34,027 nt of DNA from an uncultured SAR86 cluster bacterium (GTDB lineage Bacteria; Pseudomonadota; Gammaproteobacteria; Magnimaribacterales; D2472), in contig CACKNK010000002.1 of assembly GCA_902601475.1 (NCBI GenBank), positions 199,739 to 233,765 on the forward strand. Direction: 5' to 3'. Under the pieces are notes generated by a model that was not told the DNA's origin, ran no database searches, and saw only the letters and a list, made by a program, of their open reading frames with translations. Shown here in pieces: positions 8,069 through 14,599 of the stretch. A program made the position numbers and the translations under genes. The stretch's first letter is position 1; each line of letters opens with the position of its first letter.

Positions 8069-9002
8069 CAAACATATCGGTTGCATTAACCAAATGGTGG
8101 GTAATTTCTTTTTCAAATGCGCTATGCCCAGAGTTATCGGCAATAATAAATTTAGCTTCAGGCCATGCTTGATGAAGTTCCCAAGCGGTATCCATGGGAC
8201 AAACAACGTCATACCTACCTTGCACAATCACTGACGGGATAGATCTTACTAAATCTATATTCTTAATAAGCTGATCTTCATTTTCAAAAAAACCACCGTT
8301 GATAAAATAATGATTTTCTATAGTTGCAAATGCAATCGCAAAATCAATATTTGAAAAACCTTCAATCCTAGCTTCATTGGTTAAGATGCTACTGGTAGCA
8401 GCCTCCCATTGCGACCAAGCAACAGCTGCTTTTTCCTTCACCTGTTTATCAGTGCCTTTAAAAATTTCATAATAAGCATTCATGAGGTTATGTCTTTTGC
8501 CAGGTTCTATGACTTTAATAAATTTTTGCCAACTATCTGGAAAAATTTTGCTCGCACCTTCTTGATAAAACCAATCAAGCTCCTTTTTTCTTAAAAGGAA
8601 AATTCCCCTAAGTACCATTTCAGAGACTTTTTCAGGATGAGTTTGAGCATAAGTAAGGGCTAAAGTACTTCCCCAGGAACCACCAAAAACCATCCAGCTA
8701 TCGATGTTTAATTTTTCACGAATGGCTTCAATATCCTCAACTAAATGCCAAGTCGTATTTTCTTCAAGCAGTCCATGTGGCTTACTACGTCCGCATCCTC
8801 GTTGATCAAAGTTAACAATTCGGTAAAGCTCAGGATTAAAAAAACGTCTGACATTTTTATCTCCGCCACCCCCAGGTCCTCCATGCAGAAAAACAACTGG
8901 CTTACCATCTGGATTTCCTGACTCTTCAAAATAAATTTTATGAGAGCCCTGGACAAGGAAATCTGAATTAAAGGGAGAAATATCTGGATAAAGTGTTTTC
9001 AT
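8058..9002 (-). CDS. pip: Proline iminopeptidase (alpha/beta hydrolase)
   Basis: Proline iminopeptidase removes N-terminal proline from peptides. The 314-residue protein matches the S33 family across its length: GNPDGKPVVFLHGGPGGGG with the oxyanion-hole HGGPG (about residues 40-45), FDQRGCGRSKPHG (about 65-77), the nucleophile elbow GGSWGST (about 107-113), the acid QGRYDVVCP near residue 267 and the histidine in NSGHSAFE near residue 295. No signal peptide is visible, so it is probably cytosolic. It lies 14 bases downstream of the phytanoyl-CoA dioxygenase-like gene on the same strand and may be cotranscribed. Length matches the family norm of about 315. Confidence 0.95.
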   Translation of the reverse strand: MKTLYPDISPFNSDFLVQGSHKIYFEESGNPDGKPVVFLHGGPGGGGDKNVRRFFNPELYRIVNFDQRGCGRSKPHGLLEENTTWHLVEDIEAIREKLNIDSWMVFGGSWGSTLALTYAQTHPEKVSEMVLRGIFLLRKKELDWFYQEGASKIFPDSWQKFIKVIEPGKRHNLMNAYYEIFKGTDKQVKEKAAVAWSQWEAATSSILTNEARIEGFSNIDFAIAFATIENHYFINGGFFENEDQLIKNIDLVRSIPSVIVQGRYDVVCPMDTAWELHQAWPEAKFIIADNSGHSAFEKEITHHLVNATDMFASR

Positions 9003-9016
9003 CTAGAGAATAAAAA

Positions 9017-9916
9017 CTATATTCCTTTTTTTAGGGATTCTTTTACTAGCTCGCTTGCACTTTCAATTCTTGAATATTCATCTCTTTGATCATTAAAAAG
9101 CCTTGAGGGAGAGACGGACTCAAGCTCACCTGTTTCATCTTTTGGATCTGTATAAAACCCAAGCACATAACCACCTTTTGAATAACCAATAAGCTTTCTT
9201 AACTCAGGTGAGAAATCTTTGGCTATTTCTGGTGGGCATGAAAGGCATTGATTTTCTTCTTGTCTTAGCCAGCTCGGAGCATAATGCAAAAACACTCCCA
9301 GTCTCGATTCTTTTGAATTATTTTCTCCTCCACCATGCAAAACCGATCCTGTATAAATTAGCACAGACTTAGCCTTCATTTCGGCATAAGCAATTTCGTC
9401 AGGCTTAGGTTCTCGATCTTTATCCCACTTATGAGAACCTGGAACAATTTGTGTGGCACCATTTTCAAAAGTAAAATCTGTAATTGCCCATATCGCACTG
9501 AACTGAGTCTCAATTTTTCTTGGAACATACCCGCCCCATACTCCTCGATCCCTGTGCAAAATCTGTGGCGTTTCTCCAGGGCCAATATTAATTGCAGAGG
9601 TGAAATGAAGTTGATAATTGTCGCAATGATCCTGAAGAAATAACTCAGCCATTTGGTTAATCATCGAATGCATTGCAAGATCTCTTGAGGTTGCAGATCT
9701 TGCTATTAATGCACCTACTCTCTGAGTTTTAAAACCCGTAAAATTGTCTTGCCCATTTTGTGCCTGTTTTAAATAAGGCTTAAGTTCTTTTTGTATGCTA
9801 CTTAGCTGATCTTCTGTCATTACATTATCGATGATTACTCCTGCATCTTCGTCAAGCGCATGGAGCACTGATTCAATGGGGTCAGTAACTTTGAAATGTT
9901 TAATTTCTTTATTCAT
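9017..9916 (-). CDS. Phytanoyl-CoA dioxygenase (PhyH) family oxygenase
   Basis: This is a 299-residue Fe(II)/2-oxoglutarate-dependent oxygenase of the PhyH family. Iron ligands are visible as H121 and D123 in ILHRDRGVWGG and a distal histidine at about 194 in GSVLHGGG. R205 in SRLGVFLHYAPSW is a candidate 2-oxoglutarate anchor. NGATQIVPGSHKWD (about 152-165) is also typical. The substrate cannot be read from the sequence; marine bacteria hold many paralogues acting on small molecules and lipids. No Shine-Dalgarno is seen before the ATG; instead a perfect inverted repeat (9921-9947) lies four bases upstream. It is followed by pip and is divergent from the TPR gene. Confidence 0.9.
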   Translation of the reverse strand: MNKEIKHFKVTDPIESVLHALDEDAGVIIDNVMTEDQLSSIQKELKPYLKQAQNGQDNFTGFKTQRVGALIARSATSRDLAMHSMINQMAELFLQDHCDNYQLHFTSAINIGPGETPQILHRDRGVWGGYVPRKIETQFSAIWAITDFTFENGATQIVPGSHKWDKDREPKPDEIAYAEMKAKSVLIYTGSVLHGGGENNSKESRLGVFLHYAPSWLRQEENQCLSCPPEIAKDFSPELRKLIGYSKGGYVLGFYTDPKDETGELESVSPSRLFNDQRDEYSRIESASELVKESLKKGI

Positions 9917-9920
9917 TTTT

Positions 9921-9947
9921 TATTAGATTATCAGAAAGAATCTAATA
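9921..9947. repeat. Perfect 9-base inverted repeat, candidate operator
   Basis: TATTAGATT at 9921-9929 is exactly mirrored by AATCTAATA at 9939-9947, with a nine-base spacer. It sits four bases from the start codon of the PhyH-family gene and about 78 bases before the divergent TPR gene. The geometry (two half-sites about 18 bases centre to centre) fits a dimeric regulator operator. It could instead form an AU-rich hairpin in the PhyH leader, though such a stem would be weak. No regulator gene is adjacent. Confidence 0.45.
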
Positions 9948-10024
9948 CATACAAAAGCTTTTATTAGTGAGTTTGAATATCAATCAGATAAAAAGTAATC
10001 TAACAATGATATCTATGAAATGTA

Positions 10025-11482
10025 ATGTTTAAAAAAATTGTTGGTCAGCTTTGGAAAGTAGCCACTGGATATATAGTCTTTTGCGTAGCCAGCATTCAGT
10101 TAATCAGCGTTCTTTCTGACAACATCGAGTTTGAAGAAACTTTGGGCTTTAGTTCAGCTGCAATTATTCAATTTACATTCTTTGCTGCCCCAATCGGACT
10201 GCCTTTAATATTAATATTCGCTTATTTACTTCAAAAATCAAATGATAGTGCCGTTGACCAAGACGCTCTTTATAAAGATCAAATCTCACTTGATAAATCA
10301 TACAAGAAGAAAATTGCTGTCATCCCCTTTGAAAATTTGAATAAGGATGATGATGGAGCTTTTCTTGTCGATGGGATCGTCGAAGATCTTATTACAGAAT
10401 TTTCAATGATTAAAGAAATTGAAATTCTTTCTCGTCAGACTTGCTTTGATTATCGAAATAAAAACTACTCTTTAGAGGAGTACAAAGATAAATTTGATGT
10501 TGATTACATAGTTTCAGGAAGCATGAGGTCATTAAATGAAAGACTAAGAATTTCGGTAGAGCTATCTGAAATGGATGAAGGAAATATTATTTGGGGCAAC
10601 AAATTCGAGTTAGATAAAGATGATATTTTTGATGTTCAAGATGAGATCGTTAGGAAGACAATTATTTCTTTGCTTGGAAATATTGAGCTTCAAAGTCTGG
10701 AGAGGGCCAACAGAATACCCACCGATAGCATGACTTCTTATGAATGCCTTCTAAAAGGTAAAGATTATCATCACCGTTTTACTAAAGAAGATAATCAAAA
10801 AGCTTTGGATGTATTAGAAAAAGCAATTCAAGCTGATGAACATAATTCGCAAGCACATGCTTGGAAAGCATGTGTTCTAGGTCAAGCCTTAGGGAGAGGG
10901 TATTTAGATAACACTGACCAGCTTGTTGAGGACATCATCTTTCATATTGATCTCGCAGTTAAGTTAAATAAAAATGATTTTGAGGCCCATAGAATGCTAG
11001 CAGAAGTCCATCTTTCGATGCATTCATTTGAAGAGGCCAAATTAAGTGGTATGAGAGCCTTTCAACTTAACCCAAATGATCCAAGAGTGACATCTGTTTA
11101 TGGAGAAGCGCTCTTAAGAAATCACCAAGTTGATGAGGGAATAGATTTCTTATTAAAGGCGTATGAATTAGATCCAATTCCTCAAGGTCAGACAACATCT
11201 GATAGACGAGTCTCAGCAATTTACTTTGGATACTATCTAAAAAATGATCTTGAGAATGCTGAATTATTCTTTAATAAGATCATGGAAATGGATTTTAGAT
11301 CATGGCTTTTGAACATCCATTTAAAAAGCAAGCATGAAATAGAGTTCAAGAACCTTAATTGGTATCAATCAAATCTTCAAAAGTTTAATAATTTAGATTT
11401 TCGAATGGAGATAGATAGATTTCATTTAAACAATCCTGATCTTCAATCTGAGCTCCAAGCTCTCGCTGAACAACACCTTTAA
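10025..11482 (+). CDS. Membrane-anchored TolB/FlgO-like domain protein with TPR repeats
   Basis: The 485-residue protein begins with two transmembrane segments (about residues 13-32 and 48-71). A domain of about 95-215 follows, beginning KKIAVIPFENLNKDDDGAFLVDGIVEDLITEFS and continuing YIVSGSMRSLNERLRISVELSEMDEGNIIWGNKFE. This domain occurs in FlgO/TolB-like proteins and in the C-terminal halves of adenylate-cyclase-like and CadC-like proteins. Several TPR-like helical pairs occupy about 230-400. No DNA-binding or cyclase domain is present, so it is a sensor or scaffold fragment of that architecture. The cytoplasmic versus periplasmic face of the large domain is not certain. Its stop lies six bases before the Nramp-like gene, implying an operon. 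No function is established. Confidence 0.75.
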   Translation: MFKKIVGQLWKVATGYIVFCVASIQLISVLSDNIEFEETLGFSSAAIIQFTFFAAPIGLPLILIFAYLLQKSNDSAVDQDALYKDQISLDKSYKKKIAVIPFENLNKDDDGAFLVDGIVEDLITEFSMIKEIEILSRQTCFDYRNKNYSLEEYKDKFDVDYIVSGSMRSLNERLRISVELSEMDEGNIIWGNKFELDKDDIFDVQDEIVRKTIISLLGNIELQSLERANRIPTDSMTSYECLLKGKDYHHRFTKEDNQKALDVLEKAIQADEHNSQAHAWKACVLGQALGRGYLDNTDQLVEDIIFHIDLAVKLNKNDFEAHRMLAEVHLSMHSFEEAKLSGMRAFQLNPNDPRVTSVYGEALLRNHQVDEGIDFLLKAYELDPIPQGQTTSDRRVSAIYFGYYLKNDLENAELFFNKIMEMDFRSWLLNIHLKSKHEIEFKNLNWYQSNLQKFNNLDFRMEIDRFHLNNPDLQSELQALAEQHL

Positions 11483-11488
11483 GGTTCC

Positions 11489-12793
11489 ATGAGGATTGCT
11501 CCAGATAGTTTCCTCAAAAGGATCTTATTTCTAGGCCCTAGTGTAATAGTTACTGGAAGCATTGTCGGTAGCGGCTCTATAGCCCTATCACCCTTACTAG
11601 GTGCTGCCGCAGGATTTTCATTATTGTGGTGGATTCTATTAAGTTTATGGAGCAAACCTTTGATACAAGCAGAGATCAGTCGTTATGTTGTAGCAACGAA
11701 AAAGACCTTTCTAGAATCATTTGCCGAAATGCCTGGTCCAAAGACCAACTTTAATAATAAGCAGGCTTCATGGTTGGTATGGTTTATGTTCATTGGAGTT
11801 ATTCCATCAGTTGCAGGAATGGGCGGCTTGATTGGAGCAGTTGCTGAATCTGGATACTTGATGATTTCAATTATCAGCGTCGAGACATGGGTATTACTCT
11901 TGTGTGTTATTACTTGGCTGATTTTGTATATCGGAGGTTACCAGTCTCTAGAAAAAATTTTACTAGCCATGGTTTTTACTTTTTCTATTGTCACTTTAAT
12001 CATTGCAATTGCTATGCAATCTACACCTTTCTCGATTCAAGCAGTGGATATCCTAGGAGGCCTAAGTTTTAAGTTTCCAACCGAGCATACAGCATTAGCG
12101 CTAGCAGTTTTTGGATTTACAGGGATTAGTTATGGCGAAATCATGGCCTATACATACTGGTGTAAAGAAAAAGGATATTCAAACCATGATGGCGATCCAA
12201 AACAAGTTAGAAATTGGATTAAGACCATGCAAACTGATGTTTGGATAACAGTTTTTCTCGTTACCATTGGTACCATACCGTTCTTTTTGTTGGGGGCATC
12301 GATTTTAAACTCTCAGGGTCTGTACCCACCTCCCAACGGAGACATTATCCAAACACTTTTGGTGATGTTCACTAGTATTTTAGGAGAATGGGCTAGATGG
12401 TTTTTCATCCCTTTAACATTCTTTGTTCTATTTTCAACTTTTCTTTCAGGCACTGCAGCCTTTACTCGTACAATTTCAGATTATTTCATTTCAATGGGCC
12501 TGATTGTTGAAAAAGCAAGCACAAGACAAACCCTCATACATTACATCGCATTTTTAATACCAGCATTTTCATGTCTGGCGTATTTTATTCTCCCGAATCC
12601 AATTTTATTATTGATGATAGCGGGTATTTGGGCTGCACTAGGATTGCCAATCGTTAACATTGGTGCCTTATATTTAGTTAATAAACTTGATAAAGAACTT
12701 CAACCGAGTAATTTAACAAAAATAATTCTTACCATTACTCTTGTTTTTCAGTTAGGCATAGCAGGACTACTAATTTTCAGCCAGATGAGCTGA
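11489..12793 (+). CDS. Divergent Nramp-family transporter
   Basis: The 434-residue protein has about eleven transmembrane segments and the Nramp/LeuT-like pattern, with GPSVIVTGSIVGSGSIALSPLLGAAAG in TM1 and FGFTGISYGEIMAYTYWCKEKGYSNHDGD around TM6. Canonical Nramp Mn/Fe carriers have DPGN in TM1 and MPH in TM6. Here TM1 has GSGS and TM6 has a SYGEIMAY segment, so the usual metal ligands are absent. The GSGE/GEIMAYxYWCxEKGY pattern belongs to a distinct bacterial Nramp-related branch whose substrate is not settled. It lies directly downstream of the TPR protein. It could carry Mg, another cation or a non-metal solute. Confidence 0.75.
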   Translation: MRIAPDSFLKRILFLGPSVIVTGSIVGSGSIALSPLLGAAAGFSLLWWILLSLWSKPLIQAEISRYVVATKKTFLESFAEMPGPKTNFNNKQASWLVWFMFIGVIPSVAGMGGLIGAVAESGYLMISIISVETWVLLLCVITWLILYIGGYQSLEKILLAMVFTFSIVTLIIAIAMQSTPFSIQAVDILGGLSFKFPTEHTALALAVFGFTGISYGEIMAYTYWCKEKGYSNHDGDPKQVRNWIKTMQTDVWITVFLVTIGTIPFFLLGASILNSQGLYPPPNGDIIQTLLVMFTSILGEWARWFFIPLTFFVLFSTFLSGTAAFTRTISDYFISMGLIVEKASTRQTLIHYIAFLIPAFSCLAYFILPNPILLLMIAGIWAALGLPIVNIGALYLVNKLDKELQPSNLTKIILTITLVFQLGIAGLLIFSQMS

Positions 12794-12809
12794 CAGTTTG
12801 AATATTATC

Positions 12810-13676
12810 TTAAAACCGAGTATCGGCTACAGTAGTTCTATGCAAGAGGCGCTGATATCCATCATACCCGCCTGTTGCAGCATGCAATAGAGATCTGTTA
12901 TCCCATATCACAAGCATTTTTTCTGACCATTTATGAGAGTAAATGAGCTCTTCTTTGGTTTGCCATTCATATAGCTCAATTAAAAGATTATCACTTTCTT
13001 CTTTTTCAAGGCCCTCAAAACCTTGGATGTATGCTGCAGAGGAGTAGAGGGCTTTCTTATTGGTTTCGTGATGAGTTCTAACCAGAGGGTGATTATATTT
13101 TTCACGAGCCTTTTCGCTAGGAATAATTTTCATTGACCTACCATTTTTTTGATCCTCTTCCCCGTATGCTCCAGTTGGTGCGTAACCCAATTCAGCAGAA
13201 TGAATTGCAATTAGTGAGTCAACTTTATCTTTTAGGTGAGATGGCAGATTTTCATATGCTTTAACTTGATCAGCAAATAAAGTATTGCCACCTTTGGGAG
13301 GGATAATAATTCCATAAAGACATGTACCAGCAGGTGGAATATCTAAAAAGCTCCAATCCGTGTGAAAGACTTCTGCAAAGATGGGAGTAGTTTCATTGGG
13401 ATCACGTTGGATGGCAGCAATGTTTTGATGCCCATCTATGTGACCAAAAAAAGGATCGTCTCCAAATTCGCCAAATGCTAGAGTAAAATTCTCTAAATCA
13501 TCATCGGTCAGGTTTTGATCTGGAAAGATTAAAACTTTATTTTCCAGCCAATGCTCTCTGAGTAAGCCACCAAGATCATCAGATATCTTTTGAGAAAGAT
13601 CTATCCCAGTTACATAGGCTCCGCATGATGCATTTGTTTTTTCTACTGTAATGCCCATCAAATAATTATGCTTCAC
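12810..13676 (-). CDS. TauD/TfdA-family 2-oxoglutarate dioxygenase
   Basis: This 288-residue enzyme shows the TauD/TfdA pattern: a metal motif HTDWSF with H105 and D107, PPKGGNTLFADQVKAYENLP (about residues 126-145), and the distal metal-ligand and cosubstrate block VIWDNRSLLHAATGGYDGYQRLLHRTTV with H265 and R276/R280. Family members hydroxylate taurine, alkyl sulfates, 2,4-D, carnitine-type substrates and others, so the substrate here is unknown. A second methionine six codons in (13658) gives the more usual start, directly before the conserved GITVEKTNASCGAYVTGIDLS. It is convergent with the Nramp-like gene, 16 bases apart. Confidence 0.9.
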   Translation of the reverse strand: MKHNYLMGITVEKTNASCGAYVTGIDLSQKISDDLGGLLREHWLENKVLIFPDQNLTDDDLENFTLAFGEFGDDPFFGHIDGHQNIAAIQRDPNETTPIFAEVFHTDWSFLDIPPAGTCLYGIIIPPKGGNTLFADQVKAYENLPSHLKDKVDSLIAIHSAELGYAPTGAYGEEDQKNGRSMKIIPSEKAREKYNHPLVRTHHETNKKALYSSAAYIQGFEGLEKEESDNLLIELYEWQTKEELIYSHKWSEKMLVIWDNRSLLHAATGGYDGYQRLLHRTTVADTRF

Positions 13677-13768
13677 CCAAATTCCACATTCAAATATACA
13701 AAATATTGAAAAATTCTATTTTGACCATAGATATATCTTTATATCGTTGTTTTGCCTAAGTCTTGGTT

Positions 13769-13784
13769 TATGTGGGCACACATA
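13769..13784. promoter_or_regulatory. Palindromic operator-like site upstream of the glycine-rich protein gene
   Basis: TATGTG and CACATA form a perfect six-base dyad with a four-base GGCA centre, 56 bases before the ATG of the small glycine-rich protein. It lies in the longest gap of the window (13677-13840), which otherwise holds only AT-rich sequence and presumably the promoters of the divergent TauD-like and glycine-rich genes. The TGTGN4CACA core is reminiscent of CRP/FNR-type sites, but the spacing is shorter than the six bases of a CRP site, so no regulator is proposed. Confidence 0.35.
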
Positions 13785-13840
13785 TACCTTACATACTTAG
13801 GACGCCCAGCACTTAAAAAATTTAAAATAGGAAAAAAATT

Positions 13841-14203
13841 ATGAGAAATCTATTATTAATTTCCATGCTGGTTATGGCGCCTTTAAGTTTTGCTTCTTAC
13901 CACGGAGGTGGTAGTGGAGACAGCAGTTCGGGCGGTAGTTCAGGTGGAGGCGGTTATGGAGGTGGTAGCAGTGGTGCTGCTGCTGGCTTATTGCTTGTTG
14001 GAGGCTTGATTTATTTTTTAAACAGGGACTCTGATGAGGAAGTAACTGAAGAATTTGCCTTATCAAGCAAGAACAAAGTTAATAAATTTGAATTTAATTT
14101 TATTAATGATGATTCATTAGCATTTGAGGACGCATTTAGGCCTACTAACTTCTCAATGCCACAAAATAATTTCCAACTTAATATCAAATATAAGTTAAAT
14201 TAA
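13841..14203 (+). CDS. Small exported glycine/serine-rich protein
   Basis: The 120-residue product has a clear signal peptide (hydrophobic residues 4-17, probable cleavage after SFA at 18), then a glycine/serine tract (about 21-45), a hydrophobic stretch (about 46-60, AAAGLLLVGGLIYFL) and an acidic then Asn/Phe-rich tail ending NFQLNIKYKLN. The last block resembles an outer-membrane strand or a short beta segment, but no family is recognised. AGGA lies eight bases before the ATG. A terminator follows, so it is a single transcription unit directly upstream of the receptor locus. A glycine-zipper-like membrane or outer-membrane role is possible; this is inference. Confidence 0.7.
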   Translation: MRNLLLISMLVMAPLSFASYHGGGSGDSSSGGSSGGGGYGGGSSGAAAGLLLVGGLIYFLNRDSDEEVTEEFALSSKNKVNKFEFNFINDDSLAFEDAFRPTNFSMPQNNFQLNIKYKLN

Positions 14204-14212
14204 TCCCTAATT

Positions 14213-14238
14213 AAGCCCCATTCTACATTGGGGCTTTT
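14213..14238 (+). terminator. Rho-independent terminator after the glycine-rich protein gene
   Basis: AAGCCCCA (14213-14220) pairs with TGGGGCTT (14229-14236) around an eight-base loop, followed by a short T run. It lies ten bases after the stop and separates this gene from the CxxC protein and receptor downstream. Confidence 0.8.
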
Positions 14239-14262
14239 AATGTTATCCTTTAATGATAATTG

Positions 14263-14277
14263 TGTTACATTATCACA
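14263..14277 (+). promoter_or_regulatory. Candidate Zur (zinc uptake regulator) box
   Basis: TGTTACATTATCACA matches the neisserial Zur consensus TGTTATDNHATAACA at 10 of 12 defined positions. It overlaps a longer dyad, with TGATAAT (14254-14260) and ATTATCA (14269-14275) as perfect seven-base arms. It ends three bases before the ATG of the small secreted protein at 14281, and GATAAT at 14255-14260 could serve as the -10 element. A repressor here would block initiation of the small gene and the receptor. The consensus comes from established work in other bacteria; binding here is inferred. Confidence 0.45.
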
Positions 14278-14280
14278 CTC

Positions 14281-14559
14281 ATGAGGATCAACAACTTCAC
14301 TGCCAATAAAGCTTTACTAGTTTTTTCTGGCTTATTCTTTGCTTTTTCTATTTCTGCTGATCCTTTTTTGCACGATGATTCCTCTGAGGAAAACAGCATT
14401 GAATGCCATATTTGCAGCAATGACATAACCGAATCAACCATTGAGATAAATAAAATTGATGGAATTACAAAAGAATTACCAAGAAATATTTCGGCAACCA
14501 GTTTATTAGACCCCCAATTATCTACTAGTTATTCAACTAGAGCTCCGCCAACAATTTAA
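14281..14559 (+). CDS. Small secreted CxxC protein ending in RAPP, upstream of a metal-type TonB receptor
   Basis: The 92-residue product has an N-terminal signal-like hydrophobic segment (about residues 11-25, likely cleavage after SISA) and a mature part of about 65 residues. It holds a histidine/acidic stretch HDDSSEEN followed by ECHICS (C42, C45, H43) and ends STRAPPTI. A CxxC motif with a C-terminal RAPP recalls small proteins (DUF2946-like and relatives) encoded next to copper or zinc TonB receptors, which I recall from family patterns and cannot confirm. A TTG at 14260 extends the frame but the ATG at 14281 is preferred. It lies 40 bases before the receptor and probably shares its transcript. 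It may bind or present metal in the periplasm. Confidence 0.6.
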   Translation: MRINNFTANKALLVFSGLFFAFSISADPFLHDDSSEENSIECHICSNDITESTIEINKIDGITKELPRNISATSLLDPQLSTSYSTRAPPTI

Positions 14560-14589
14560 GACTTTTCCCATTTCTTAAATTTTCTTCAC

Positions 14590-14595
14590 GGAGGT
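14590..14595 (+). promoter_or_regulatory. Strong Shine-Dalgarno of the TonB receptor gene
   Basis: GGAGGT lies four bases before the ATG at 14600. It is unusually strong for this window, where most genes have weak or no visible ribosome-binding site, and suggests high translation of the receptor. Confidence 0.7.
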
Positions 14596-14599
14596 AGAT

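Noticed and set aside
13721-13750. Sigma-70 promoter TTGACC with TATATC
   Set aside because: The spacing between the candidate elements is far from 16-18 bases.
14260-14280. TTG start for the small CxxC protein
   Set aside because: It adds seven residues before a normal signal peptide and would lie in the Zur-like box; the ATG at 14281 is better.
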